A DNA stretch of 25,925 nt from a virus (IMGVR_UViG_3300046665_000330:1-25925); one strand, 5' to 3'. Positions 1-7,246 are shown, counted from the stretch's first letter. The notes: generated by a model not told the origin, from the letters alone. Program-made: numbers and translations.

Positions 1-26
1 AGGAACCACTAGTATTAAGTCCCTAC

Positions 27-1010
27 GTGAAACCCTTCAGCATCCAGTCGAACAAAGACCTGGCGGAGAAGCTTCGATGGAAATCCTCGAAGATGCTAAC
101 GCTGCTTGGGAAGAACAAATCGGAGCACTACTCGATTCTTTCTCTGCGAAAGAGGGGACCGATTACGAGATATCGGATCCTGCACAATCCTGATAGCTTG
201 ATGCGTGTTGTTCAGTATAAGATCCTAACCCAGATACTGAATAAAATTGAGGTTCCGGAGTACGTCCATGCCTTTGAGAAGGGCAAGAGTATTCCGAAGA
301 TGGCCGAAAGCCATGTGGGCAAGGATATGGTCGTGAGTATCGACTTAGAAGATTTTTTCACTTCTATCAAGCAATACCAGCTTTTCGATTTGTTCCAGCA
401 TCTTGGCTTCAGCCAAGCACCAGCTAGAACTCTGTCAGAACTTTGTACTTATGAGTCATTCGTCCCACAAGGAGCATTGACCAGTCCAAAGATCAGTAAC
501 ATCATTACTGCACTGACATTCGGGCCTGCTATCAAAGAGTTCTGTGATGAGAACAATCTGACGCTCAGCATCTATGCTGACGACATCACAATCTCGATGG
601 ATGCAGAGACGCGAGAGAAGTTAGGGAAAGGTATTGTTGGAAAGATTCTTCAGAAAGTATCAACCGAAGTTGGACGCTATCGATTCAGAGTCAATAAGTC
701 GAAGACCAAGGTTATGCGCTATTTCCAACGGCAATATGTATGCGGAGCCGTTGTGAACGTCAAGGTCAATCTGCAAAAATCTGAGCGTAACAAACTCAGG
801 GCTATGGTTTACAACTGCAACAAGAACGGTGTCGAAGCGGAGGCCGCTAGATCCGGTATCAGTGCAGAGTTGTTCTACAGTAAACTAATGGGGCGATTGA
901 ACTGGTTCAGTCAGCTGAATCCCACAGCTGGTGCTCGTTTGAAATCAAAGCTAAGACAAATCGATATGGGCAAGCAAGAAAGCGATCCTATCGTCGCAGA
1001 GGAAACGTAA
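27..1010 (+). CDS. Retron-type reverse transcriptase
   Basis: RNA-directed DNA polymerase of the retron/bacterial RT group. Visible motifs: palm motif A SIDLEDFF (catalytic Asp106), the retron-like (N)AxxH variant AESH at 93-96, PQGALTSP at 147-154, the catalytic YADD box at 183-186, the lysine-rich VNKSKTK motif at 222-228, and VCG at 238-240, where retron RTs usually have VTG. A short thumb ends in GRLNW (289-293). At 327 residues it has the size of a stand-alone retron RT, with no maturase or endonuclease domain. QGxxxSP rather than the SQ form argues against a diversity-generating retroelement. The GTG at 27 has no clear ribosome site and the frame stays open to the left edge, so the true start may lie outside the window. 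A structured intergenic region and a terminator follow. The RT assignment is firm; retron membership is likely but needs its ncRNA. Confidence 0.88.
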   Translation: MKPFSIQSNKDLAEKLRWKSSKMLTLLGKNKSEHYSILSLRKRGPITRYRILHNPDSLMRVVQYKILTQILNKIEVPEYVHAFEKGKSIPKMAESHVGKDMVVSIDLEDFFTSIKQYQLFDLFQHLGFSQAPARTLSELCTYESFVPQGALTSPKISNIITALTFGPAIKEFCDENNLTLSIYADDITISMDAETREKLGKGIVGKILQKVSTEVGRYRFRVNKSKTKVMRYFQRQYVCGAVVNVKVNLQKSERNKLRAMVYNCNKNGVEAEAARSGISAELFYSKLMGRLNWFSQLNPTAGARLKSKLRQIDMGKQESDPIVAEET

Positions 1011-1320
1011 AAGTATTTATGTCGTTAGACTCTGAAACACCGTAAGTTAATCGTATCCGCCATTACGAAAGACTTGCCAGTTTTTTCTGACTAGTTCTTC
1101 TGGGTAAAAGAACTGTAGTCTGCTTCCGGAGCTTGGCCCGTACTACCGTAGTAAGAAGTTATTCTTAACCGTAGTATAGACAGGGAGAGTTGAAATGGAC
1201 CGCATAATTCCACACCTCGGTGCAGTAGGTGGACTCGTATACTGCAATGAAATGAACGTAGTACCCATGATAACTTCTTAGGAACAGAAAAGAGAAAGCC
1301 GGGGTTGAACCCGGCTTTTT
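1011..1320 (+). ncRNA. Structured region after the RT, candidate msr-msd-like RNA
   Basis: This 310-base gap after the RT holds no long ORF but much potential structure. An 11-base perfect inverted repeat (TAAGAAGTTAT at 1152-1162, ATAACTTCTTA at 1270-1280) encloses about 107 bases, like the a1/a2 repeats that frame a retron msr-msd RNA. Inside it is a 7-bp hairpin, TGCAGTA/TACTGCA (1221-1227, 1240-1246). Upstream is an 11-bp hairpin with a 2-base bulge (1089-1120). A terminator closes the region at 1297-1322. In most known retrons the ncRNA precedes the RT, so a downstream position is atypical; the bases upstream of the RT are not in this window. I could not place a branching guanosine. A 28-codon ORF (1195-1281) occupies the same bases and is a competing explanation. 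Confidence 0.35.
1195..1281 (+). CDS. Possible 28-residue peptide after the RT
   Basis: This short ORF begins with ATG six bases after a good Shine-Dalgarno run (GGGAGAG, 1183-1189) and stops 15 bases before a terminator, the layout of a real last gene. The peptide (MDRIIPHLGAVGG at its start) is mildly hydrophobic, with one Cys. No family is recognised. It shares its sequence with the hairpin and the right arm of the inverted repeat in the candidate ncRNA, so at most one of the two readings may be right. As a tiny gene beside an RT it could be an effector or toxin, but nothing in the sequence shows that. Confidence 0.3.
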   Translation: MDRIIPHLGAVGGLVYCNEMNVVPMITS

Positions 1321-1322
1321 TT
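1297..1322 (+). terminator. Rho-independent terminator (bidirectional)
   Basis: The hairpin AGCCGGG/CCCGGCT with a 6-base loop (1297-1316) is followed by a T run to 1322. It closes the RT unit. On the minus strand the same hairpin is followed by TTTCTCT, so it can also end the glycosyltransferase transcript, whose stop codon lies in the T run. Confidence 0.85.
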
Positions 1323-2487
1323 AGTCTTTCGAAGTTAGACGTTGAATCACATGGATCCACTGCCTTTCAGTCTTCTCATTGTATCTATCGAGATTGTTGT
1401 GGTTTTTAAACACCCAACCTTGAGCACGAGCATAGATGTTGGCAATAAACAACTTCTCTGCAATGTCATCAGAATCGTTAGGATCCGCATGGAATAAGCC
1501 ATCTACCCAATCGACTTCTGCAGAAACAACTACTGGTACCCCTTGAGAAACTTGATCGGCAGTTACAATGTTGAAAGTTTCGGTGTAAGATACTTGTAGG
1601 CCGAAGTCCATTGTGCCGATCAGTTTGATGAAGTCAGCGTGCTTCATCCATGCATGCTCAACAAGCTCATGATCAATACCCTTAAAGATCATGCGCAGAT
1701 TCTTAAGTACCTGGTTGGAGCCAGCGTTCTCAAGACGAGTAGCATTGATGTGGAAAAACAACTTCTTACCAATACGATCAGCAAACTTAATTGCAGCTAG
1801 CGCTTGCATTACATGGTTCTTCAGAGGTCTGATTGCACCAAAACATCCGATATGAACTTCGTTGTGGCGAGGACAATAGTCTGGACGGTTAGCTTTCAGC
1901 TTCTGAATCGGATAGTAGTTAGGAAGATACGGGCAACGTTCCTTTGCTTCATTTAGTGACCAATCGGCATGATGGTTATACACTAGCTGAGCAATCTCGT
2001 TGTTCGTATTTTCTGCATTTGAAGAAACGTACACATTCTTGTAGTCTGTGTAACGCATTGACCAATCAAAAGCAATTCCTTCGTTAGCAAGGAATGGTGA
2101 CTTGCTGTGGTTACGAATAACCCATTTAACATTCGGATGCAACTTGTGTAAAACTTCGAACTTCTCTGGAACTACCCAGTAGGCTTCAACGACTACGACA
2201 TCGGGTTTAAAACGAGTGACTTCTCTGTCAATAGCATTGTTGTCTTCAACATGCACGATCTCTGCTTCAAACATATCTGGATGATCGTTAAGCATATCAA
2301 CCATGAAACGAGCGCTATTAAACAACCCACTTTCCAACGTCCCAGTACTACAGTAACCATCTTCACCTGTGTAGCAATTCTCTCTATACTTCAAAATAAA
2401 CTGAATCTTCTTTCTCACAACCTCTCCTTTATCTGTTTGACTCTTTCCAAAAAGCGAACCGAGCCAATTCCAAAATTTAGTAAACAT
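1321..2487 (-). CDS. GT-B glycosyltransferase (GT4-like)
   Basis: This is a 388-residue protein with a GT-B fold signature. The phosphate-binding region IGCFGAIRPLKNH (213-225) opens the C-terminal Rossmann-like domain. The C-terminal sugar-nucleotide motif, with Glu303 of the E-x7-E type, lies in a stretch of the form ETFN...ADQ...GVPVVVS at 303-322. The N-terminal half has the hydrophobic strand PDVVVVEAYWVVP. Such enzymes move a sugar from a nucleotide donor to an acceptor. The acceptor is unknown and could be a virion protein, host surface sugar or modified DNA. It starts 3 bases after the spike gene stops, so the two are probably translated together; this favours a late, virion-related role. 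The first 15 residues are amphipathic and aromatic (FWNWLGSLFG) and may bind a membrane or partner. Confidence 0.78.
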   Translation of the reverse strand: MFTKFWNWLGSLFGKSQTDKGEVVRKKIQFILKYRENCYTGEDGYCSTGTLESGLFNSARFMVDMLNDHPDMFEAEIVHVEDNNAIDREVTRFKPDVVVVEAYWVVPEKFEVLHKLHPNVKWVIRNHSKSPFLANEGIAFDWSMRYTDYKNVYVSSNAENTNNEIAQLVYNHHADWSLNEAKERCPYLPNYYPIQKLKANRPDYCPRHNEVHIGCFGAIRPLKNHVMQALAAIKFADRIGKKLFFHINATRLENAGSNQVLKNLRMIFKGIDHELVEHAWMKHADFIKLIGTMDFGLQVSYTETFNIVTADQVSQGVPVVVSAEVDWVDGLFHADPNDSDDIAEKLFIANIYARAQGWVFKNHNNLDRYNEKTERQWIHVIQRLTSKD

Positions 2488-2490
2488 AAA

Positions 2491-3531
2491 TTATCCCATT
2501 TGAACGCCACCGGATGTGACATTAACGAAGTGACCGTTAAACGTTGTTTTTGCGCCATCACTACTAAGATTGACTTCGGCACCACTACTATGTTTTAGGT
2601 CAATGACACTTCCGTTAAGTGTAACAGTTTGTTGCCCTTCGTAATCAAGTTTGATCTGTGAACCATCCCAGGTGGCGGTATGGTTTCCGCCAAAGTCAAC
2701 CGTGACCTTAGTACCGTCTTGGTAGATCTTTGTTTGACCAACTACTTGAGTTACTGCTCCTGACACTCCATCAACAATTCTATACATTGAACCGGCTGGA
2801 ACTTCTTCCCGGAATATAATTGAAGAGATTGCAGGAGGAACCCCTGCATTTTGATAGTTAGTCTTTACAGCTTGAGCTAAGGCAACATCACCGTAGTACA
2901 AGTTGTATCCGTAGTTCTCAATTCTTGCTGCACTGTCTGTGGCAGCGTATCCAGTGTAGCGATATACTCGACCTTTAATATTCTTCACGATATCTGAACT
3001 GACATCGGTAAAGTGCTCGAAGTTACGAGACACGATACGAACAACGTCATCCCATTTAGAGAGGAAGATTTCAGCCAATCTTGAGCTTCGCATTAGAATT
3101 GAGCCGCCACGGAGAACCGCTAGTATACCACCTCCGCTTGAGGAAATTACACGATCTCCTACAGCTAAATCGCCTGGCTTGTTAGTATCATTGATTGCAT
3201 TAACGCCTTCAGGGCTAAAGTTACCAGTGTCTACTGTTAATGATCCAGTATCGATATTGACTGGAAACGCACTGTCCGTAGTTTGAGTTCGAGGCAAGAA
3301 GACAAGGATTAGTGGGTAACCAAGTCCGTGCATAACTACTACTCGGTCCCCCATAACTGGAGTAACTCGGTCGCCAGCACGGCTAGAGCCACCTGACGGC
3401 TGACCCCACTGAACCTGGTCTAGGTTCTGTCCACGAAGTGTTTTAACCTTGCAGAATCCTCTGGTTGGATCAACTTCGGATACGGTGCCTTCATCAAAAG
3501 AATTATCAATTTTCGATGGATTGTTAAACAT
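2491..3531 (-). CDS. Baseplate central spike-like protein
   Basis: This 346-residue virion protein begins with an OB-fold-like segment (about 12-80: GTVSEVDPTRGFCKV, then GDRVVVMHGLGYPLILVF), as in gpV/gp45-type spike proteins of contractile tails. The middle holds GDRVISSSGGGILAVLRGGS, common in phage spike families. The last 85 residues are regular short beta repeats (TVDFGGNHTATWDG, IKLDYEGQQTVTLNGS), expected to form a trimeric beta-helix needle. No terminal HxH iron-binding motif is seen. The spike would sit at the tail tip and pierce the outer membrane. The ATG at 3529-3531 has a GAGG site upstream. The start faces the divergent phosphoesterase gene across a 61-base gap. Confidence 0.72.
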   Translation of the reverse strand: MFNNPSKIDNSFDEGTVSEVDPTRGFCKVKTLRGQNLDQVQWGQPSGGSSRAGDRVTPVMGDRVVVMHGLGYPLILVFLPRTQTTDSAFPVNIDTGSLTVDTGNFSPEGVNAINDTNKPGDLAVGDRVISSSGGGILAVLRGGSILMRSSRLAEIFLSKWDDVVRIVSRNFEHFTDVSSDIVKNIKGRVYRYTGYAATDSAARIENYGYNLYYGDVALAQAVKTNYQNAGVPPAISSIIFREEVPAGSMYRIVDGVSGAVTQVVGQTKIYQDGTKVTVDFGGNHTATWDGSQIKLDYEGQQTVTLNGSVIDLKHSSGAEVNLSSDGAKTTFNGHFVNVTSGGVQMG

Positions 3532-3545
3532 GATTTATGCCTCAA

Positions 3546-3564
3546 TTTGGTATAAGTATTATAG
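3546..3564 (+). promoter_or_regulatory. Repeated phage promoter box, copy 1
   Basis: TTTGGTATAAG followed by TATTATAG, 29 bases before the TTG start of the phosphoesterase gene. TGGTATAAG matches an extended -10 element (TGnTATAAt with G at the last position). No TTGACA-like -35 is visible. The same box recurs at 5375, 12876 and 13926, always upstream of a plus-strand unit. Confidence 0.7.
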
Positions 3565-3592
3565 AATAAGTCTTTACACCCAAGGAGGTATT

Positions 3593-4429
3593 TTGAAAGT
3601 CCAACCAATTTCAGATCTTCATCTGGATTGTCTAGAAGGAGAAAAGTGGGATGGAGTCTTGCATTCCATTATCAACCCTGAAGCAGATGTAATAGTGTTC
3701 GCTGGAGACATGTGCGAATATCGCAACATTCGTCTTCTCAAACGGGCACTGGCCGATGTACACCAGAGAATTATTTATGTACCGGGGAACCATGAATACT
3801 GGGGCTCGAATAATTTCAAGGGTCTTGTCAAGGACTTGAAGACTGAGTTCTCTGATATGAAGAACGTAAGTATTCTGAACGAGGACTATCGTCAGATAGA
3901 CGGTGTTATTTTCATTGGCGGAACGTTGTGGACCAATTTGTGGAACCCAATCAACGCCAACATCGTTCAGCATTACATGGCGGATTTCAGGCAGTGTCCA
4001 GGCCTGACTACCGATTGGACCAACATGCAGCATGAGTCCATGACTAAATTCATAGAAGAGTGTCTGAGAGTAGATACCTTCAAAGAACTGAAGAAAATCG
4101 TCGTTACTCATCACGGCCCGAGCTTCAGAGCTGTAGCAAAGGAGTATCGGTTCAGTCATGCCAATTGTGGCTATTTCAGCGCATTGGATCATATTCTGGA
4201 ATCTGAACGATCCCCTGATATCTGGATCCACGGTCACAGCCATATTGCTATGGATGAAAAGATCGGCAATACCAGGGTCATCAGAAATCCGTTCGGGTAT
4301 CAAGGGTATGGAGAGAAGGACACCGGGTTTAATAAGGAGTTTCTTATCGACACTTCAACCCTTACCCGGGAAGTAAGCGAATCAGTGATCGAAGACATGA
4401 TTGCTGAATTTGAATCCAAGTTTCTATAA
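3593..4429 (+). CDS. Calcineurin-like metallophosphoesterase
   Basis: This 278-residue enzyme carries the whole metal-binding set of the calcineurin-like family: SDLHLD at the N-terminus, FAGDM, PGNHEYW, VVTHHGPS and HGHSH. These residues normally bind two metal ions and hydrolyse phosphomono- or diesters; the substrate (nucleotide, nucleic acid or phosphoprotein) cannot be read from the sequence. I chose the TTG at 3593 because AAGGAGG lies just upstream (3582-3588) and the first metal motif comes only six residues later. An in-frame ATG at 3449 would run through the promoter box and the divergent spike gene. It is the first gene of a unit running to the terminator at 5332. Its length is ordinary for the family. 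Confidence 0.9.
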   Translation: MKVQPISDLHLDCLEGEKWDGVLHSIINPEADVIVFAGDMCEYRNIRLLKRALADVHQRIIYVPGNHEYWGSNNFKGLVKDLKTEFSDMKNVSILNEDYRQIDGVIFIGGTLWTNLWNPINANIVQHYMADFRQCPGLTTDWTNMQHESMTKFIEECLRVDTFKELKKIVVTHHGPSFRAVAKEYRFSHANCGYFSALDHILESERSPDIWIHGHSHIAMDEKIGNTRVIRNPFGYQGYGEKDTGFNKEFLIDTSTLTREVSESVIEDMIAEFESKFL

Positions 4430-4440
4430 GGGAAAATATC

Positions 4441-4866
4441 ATGCGTGAAGACCACGTTAAGGCAATATTTCTGCTGGCAGGTTTCGAAGTCGAGAAGACG
4501 TTTCAGATCGAAAACAAGTACTGGCCAGAAGCGTATGTCGAGCTTCGTAAGGCTTCACCGTGGTGGCTGGTCAAGACAGAGTATGGAATGATCGAGATCG
4601 GCTGGCGTAAGCGTGTCATCAGCATCGACTGGCAAGAGACCGGTTATGTTTCGGAGCAGAACGGTGAGCATACGTACGACAGCATTACCGACGATAATGT
4701 GACCCGTGGACCGTGCGATGTTCATGCGTATAGTGTACCAAAGGCAGTCGAGTATATGACCGCTCTTCGACGCAACATAGATTTCGAAAAGGCCGAGAAA
4801 GAAAAGGCCAGTAGGTCTGGTGGTAGTAAAGCCAGAGTAAGCGTAGGAGCAGGTGCAGTTATCTAA
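4441..4866 (+). CDS. Hypothetical protein, 141 residues
   Basis: No family recognised. It is a soluble mixed alpha/beta protein rich in aromatics (KYWPEAYVELRKASPWWLV; EIGWRKRVISIDWQETGY), with a Lys/Glu-rich stretch (FEKAEKEKASRSGGSKAR) and a short tail that is probably flexible. The ATG lies 11 bases after the phosphoesterase stop, with only a weak GGG site, so translation is probably coupled. Codon use is like its neighbours. It is a likely accessory early or middle protein of this plus-strand unit. Confidence 0.72.
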   Translation: MREDHVKAIFLLAGFEVEKTFQIENKYWPEAYVELRKASPWWLVKTEYGMIEIGWRKRVISIDWQETGYVSEQNGEHTYDSITDDNVTRGPCDVHAYSVPKAVEYMTALRRNIDFEKAEKEKASRSGGSKARVSVGAGAVI

Positions 4867-4880
4867 GGCGCAAGTAAAAA

Positions 4881-4899
4881 CCCCGGCATTGCACCGGGG
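4881..4899. other. Intercistronic hairpin
   Basis: CCCCGG/CCGGGG with a 7-base loop, just after the 4441-4866 gene. On the plus strand it is followed only by TAAATTT, so it would end transcription poorly. On the minus strand it is followed by TTTTTAC. It may be an attenuator or RNA-stability hairpin inside the plus-strand unit. Confidence 0.5.
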
Positions 4900-4905
4900 T
4901 AAATT

Positions 4906-4990
4906 TCTTGGTAGAAAGGAGCGAAACAACCAAGAGCTTGTAGAAACTTGTAGTTGTTCTTCGAGTAGGACGGGGAATCCCTCGTTTCGC
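4906..4990 (+). other. Structured leader with tRNA-like 3' half
   Basis: GCGAAAC (4921-4927) pairs perfectly with GTTTCGC (4984-4990), enclosing 56 bases, for a total of 70, the size of a tRNA. The 3' part GGAATCCCTC before the closing arm looks like a worn T-arm. TCTTGGT (4906-4912) can pair with ACCAAGA (4929-4935). CTTGTAG occurs twice (4937-4943, 4947-4953). There is no D-arm with GG, no U at position 8 and no TTCRA loop, so a working tRNA is not supported. It could be a tRNA relic or a leader controlling the next gene. Confidence 0.35.
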
Positions 4991-5035
4991 AAGTGTAAAT
5001 TAATTTTAACATAGACTGATTTAAGGAATCAAGAC

Positions 5036-5323
5036 ATGGCAAGTCAAATTCTTTCCCTGAAAAAAACTGAGGCTCAGAGTCGAGATGTCGATGAAATGGT
5101 TCTGAGAAAGTTCGTTGGTGCAATGCACACCCTTGAAGGTCGCAAGAACCTCCACATGGTCAGTAACGATAGGGATTCGATGATGAACTATCGACTGGCG
5201 TATACTGCCGCAATAACCCTATATACGATCTGTACGGAGGTTCTCGGCATGAGCATGGCAGTGTATCTGAAGTTGCTCAGCGCTCACTTTGAATATATCC
5301 ACACTCCGGTCTTGGAGTGGTAA
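5036..5323 (+). CDS. Hypothetical helical protein, 95 residues
   Basis: No family recognised. Mostly helical; the middle (YRLAYTAAITLYTICTEVLG) is hydrophobic but broken by charged flanks, so it is more likely a buried helix than a clear membrane segment. The ATG at 5036 follows AAGGA at 8 bases. It is the last gene of the phosphoesterase unit, with a strong terminator 8 bases after the stop. A structured leader of about 85 bases precedes it, which may control its expression separately from the genes upstream. Confidence 0.72.
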   Translation: MASQILSLKKTEAQSRDVDEMVLRKFVGAMHTLEGRKNLHMVSNDRDSMMNYRLAYTAAITLYTICTEVLGMSMAVYLKLLSAHFEYIHTPVLEW

Positions 5324-5331
5324 CAAAAAAG

Positions 5332-5356
5332 GCCCAGGTAAAACTGGGCTTTTTTT
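5332..5356 (+). terminator. Rho-independent terminator
   Basis: GCCCAG/CTGGGC with loop GTAAAA, then seven T. A run of six A precedes it, so it is also possible on the minus strand. It ends the unit that starts at the 3546 promoter box. Confidence 0.88.
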
Positions 5357-5374
5357 AGCATCTGGAAGGCCTAT

Positions 5375-5392
5375 TTTGGTATAAGAATAATG
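5375..5392 (+). promoter_or_regulatory. Repeated phage promoter box, copy 2
   Basis: TTTGGTATAAGAATAATG, directly after the 5332 terminator and 38 bases before the next start codon. Same extended -10 form as the other copies, with no -35 element seen. Confidence 0.72.
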
Positions 5393-5429
5393 TAGCTAAA
5401 AAAAGTGCCACCTAACGAGGAGAATCCAA

Positions 5430-5756
5430 ATGAATAATAGATACGTTCGTGTCAGACATGGTACCAATGGGAAATCAGTATTGATTACCTTCGAGATTCC
5501 AGGAGTGAGACTGGAACTACTACAATTAGAAGGCCAACCGACAGAGGCATTCGGCGTCAAAGGTCATTGTCTGGAAAATATTGTGACGGGGGCGAAGAAG
5601 AGGATAGAGATAGAAATCCAGCGGGTAGCTGGCACTCCCGATAGAGACAAGAGAATCAAAGACCTAGAGGCAGCACTTGTCTGCATTGACGAGGCTATTG
5701 CAAAAGACGAACACCGACTGGCAAGGAGATCCCCAGTACGAGGCGCATCAGCCTGA
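5430..5756 (+). CDS. Hypothetical protein, 108 residues
   Basis: No family recognised. The N-terminal half is beta-rich (YVRVRHGTNGKSVLITFEIP). The C-terminal half is a charged helix (DRDKRIKDLEAALVCIDEAI) that may form a coiled coil, ending in a basic tail. A strong site, GAGGAG, lies 8 bases before the ATG. It is a single-gene transcription unit with its own promoter box (5375) and terminator (5779), the pattern of a moron. It faces the convergent tail tube gene. Confidence 0.72.
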   Translation: MNNRYVRVRHGTNGKSVLITFEIPGVRLELLQLEGQPTEAFGVKGHCLENIVTGAKKRIEIEIQRVAGTPDRDKRIKDLEAALVCIDEAIAKDEHRLARRSPVRGASA

Positions 5757-5778
5757 GAGAGACCGTGGTAGGTACTTC

Positions 5779-5803
5779 GCCCAGTCTATCGGGCTCTTTT
5801 TTT
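5779..5803 (+). terminator. Terminator of the 5430 unit
   Basis: A short stem, GCCC/GGGC, with an 8-base loop, then CTCTTTTTTT. Weaker than the other terminators in stem length but with a long T run. It converges with the minus-strand terminator at 5811. Confidence 0.6.
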
Positions 5804-5810
5804 AGGCAAT

Positions 5811-5835
5811 AAAAAAGCCCAGACTAGCCGGGCTT
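5811..5835 (-). terminator. Terminator after the tail tube gene
   Basis: On the minus strand AAGCCC and GGGCTT (5815-5820, 5830-5835) form a stem with a 9-base loop followed by a run of T (5811-5815 region). It lies 6 bases after the tube gene stop. Confidence 0.75.
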
Positions 5836-5840
5836 AATTT

Positions 5841-6518
5841 TTATCCGTTGAAACTTACTGGAACTGGTCGGTCGAATTGAATCGAGACGTTTTCAGCAAT
5901 TACAGGCTGTGCACTTGCAACTGCGAAGCTGTAGTTCTGGAACATACAGTATTCGAGGTATAGACCTGCTAGAGCTTGACCAAAACCATCTGAACCACCT
6001 CCACGAGTCTTGAACACCATCAGAAGACCGAACGGTACTGCAAAGGTTTCTGAGTCAAGGTTCATCTGAATGTACGTATTCGGAGAGTCAGCACCAGCTG
6101 AACCGAAACCGCCGTTGTTCATTGCAGGGCGATAAGCTTGTTGTGACAGGGCGAAAAGAACGTTGCCTTGGTCAGCAAGGAACTTGCTTAGAGAGATAGC
6201 GTGCTGTGTCTTACCACGTGTGAAGAAGGAACGGTTTGAACCCACTTCAAACAGACGTGCTAGACCTGCGTCTGCGCTCATCTGAATGTTATCGGTTAGA
6301 CCGATAGGTACTAGATCACCTACGCCTGCTGAGAGGCCAGTGAAACGTGCTGGACCAGCGAATAGCGCTGTGGTGTCCGGTGAAGCTGAGAATTGTGAAA
6401 ACCGCTCATAGCCGTCTTGATTCAGCTTACTGATATACGAGTTTTTCCAGTCCCAGCCCATTGAAAATCCCCCTTCCTGTACCGTTGAAAGGCGATCGTT
6501 TGTTGGATCTGCTGCCAT
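5841..6518 (-). CDS. Probable tail tube protein
   Basis: This 225-residue beta-rich protein lies directly downstream of the sheath in transcription order, interrupted only by a homing endonuclease. Sheath then tube is the standard order in myoviruses. Its C-terminal half (PFGLLMVFKTRGGG..., LAGLYLEYCMFQNYS, NVSIQFDRPVPVSF) alternates polar and hydrophobic residues as tube subunits do. It would polymerise into the hollow tube inside the sheath through which DNA passes. The ATG has AGGA at 9 bases, and that site lies in the last codons of the upstream endonuclease gene. The assignment rests on position and general features rather than a diagnostic motif. Confidence 0.65.
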   Translation of the reverse strand: MAADPTNDRLSTVQEGGFSMGWDWKNSYISKLNQDGYERFSQFSASPDTTALFAGPARFTGLSAGVGDLVPIGLTDNIQMSADAGLARLFEVGSNRSFFTRGKTQHAISLSKFLADQGNVLFALSQQAYRPAMNNGGFGSAGADSPNTYIQMNLDSETFAVPFGLLMVFKTRGGGSDGFGQALAGLYLEYCMFQNYSFAVASAQPVIAENVSIQFDRPVPVSFNG

Positions 6519-6523
6519 GTTTT

Positions 6524-7246
6524 TTAATCCTGAGTTAGTATGAGATCAGCCTGAATCTCAGGCTTACGTAAATCTTTGATAGATTCTCCATCGAATCCTA
6601 TTTTAGTCAAAAACTCTTTATACTTTGAGTTGTTAGATGTTCTCTTGAATATTTTAGCTAAAGTGCTGTAGCACATACCATATTTTTTAGCAAGAACAAT
6701 TATAGAAGGAGTTTCCATAGAGATGTACTCTTTAATTATTTGAATCAAAGTCGGTTCATCTACGAGTCTTGATTTATCCGAGGAGGCCTTCCAAGCTTTT
6801 TTTATGGCACTAGCTACTTTTTCAGGATTAGCTTCTTGATACGCTTTAACACCTGCAATCTGATTAGCAAATCCGCGCTCCTGTTTAGTTGCTGAAATCT
6901 TAGCTCTAGTTGCTTCGTTCATTTCCGGACGTTCAGCAATGCCTGAAATGTTGTAACCAGTTTTTGCAGATTTGAACCAATCTAAATAAACTTGTTCTAG
7001 AATTTCTAATTTCGATTCTTCTACTGTCTCTAAGACTTCAAAATAAAATTTCTCTAACCCGTGTTTATTAACAGAATTTTGTAATTTTTCATTTTCATGT
7101 CTTTTATTTTCAAGAGCCCATAAATGCTGAGTATATCTTCTAGCGCCTTTTGAAGTGGACCCGATGTATATTTTACTAGTAACTACATTTACGATTTTGT
7201 ATATACAAGGTTTGTTGATATCAAAGTTGTTATGTATGAGATTCAT
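6524..7246 (-). CDS. GIY-YIG homing endonuclease
   Basis: This 240-residue free-standing homing endonuclease has the GIY-YIG domain at about 13-100: CIYKI (14-18, in the GIY position), IYIGS (26-30), an Arg pair before YTQH (36-37), a Glu-rich helix holding the likely catalytic Glu (81-84), and GYNISG. A NUMOD3-like motif follows (NEATRAKISATKQERG), then a helix-turn-helix region at about 160-200 (ISMETPSIIVLAKKYGM), which should read the DNA target. The gene is clearly more AT-rich than its neighbours, a sign of recent transfer. It sits between sheath and tube without breaking either. The ATG at 7244-7246 has only GGAAG set too close, so initiation may be weak. Confidence 0.88.
   Translation of the reverse strand: MNLIHNNFDINKPCIYKIVNVVTSKIYIGSTSKGARRYTQHLWALENKRHENEKLQNSVNKHGLEKFYFEVLETVEESKLEILEQVYLDWFKSAKTGYNISGIAERPEMNEATRAKISATKQERGFANQIAGVKAYQEANPEKVASAIKKAWKASSDKSRLVDEPTLIQIIKEYISMETPSIIVLAKKYGMCYSTLAKIFKRTSNNSKYKEFLTKIGFDGESIKDLRKPEIQADLILTQD

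Noticed and set aside
27-1010. Diversity-generating retroelement
   Set aside because: The RT has QGALTSP, not the SQ-type motif of DGR enzymes, and I saw no template/variable repeat pair near it.
3449-3592. Longer N-terminus for the phosphoesterase
   Set aside because: It would span the promoter box and the start of the divergent spike gene. The TTG at 3593 with AAGGAGG gives a normal family start.
3632-4303. Minus-strand ORF opposite the phosphoesterase
   Set aside because: It overlaps a gene with a full set of catalytic motifs and has no ribosome site; it is a frame shadow.
4921-4990. Functional tRNA
   Set aside because: The closing stem is perfect, but there is no D-arm GG, no U8, no TTCRA loop and no clean anticodon arm on either strand.
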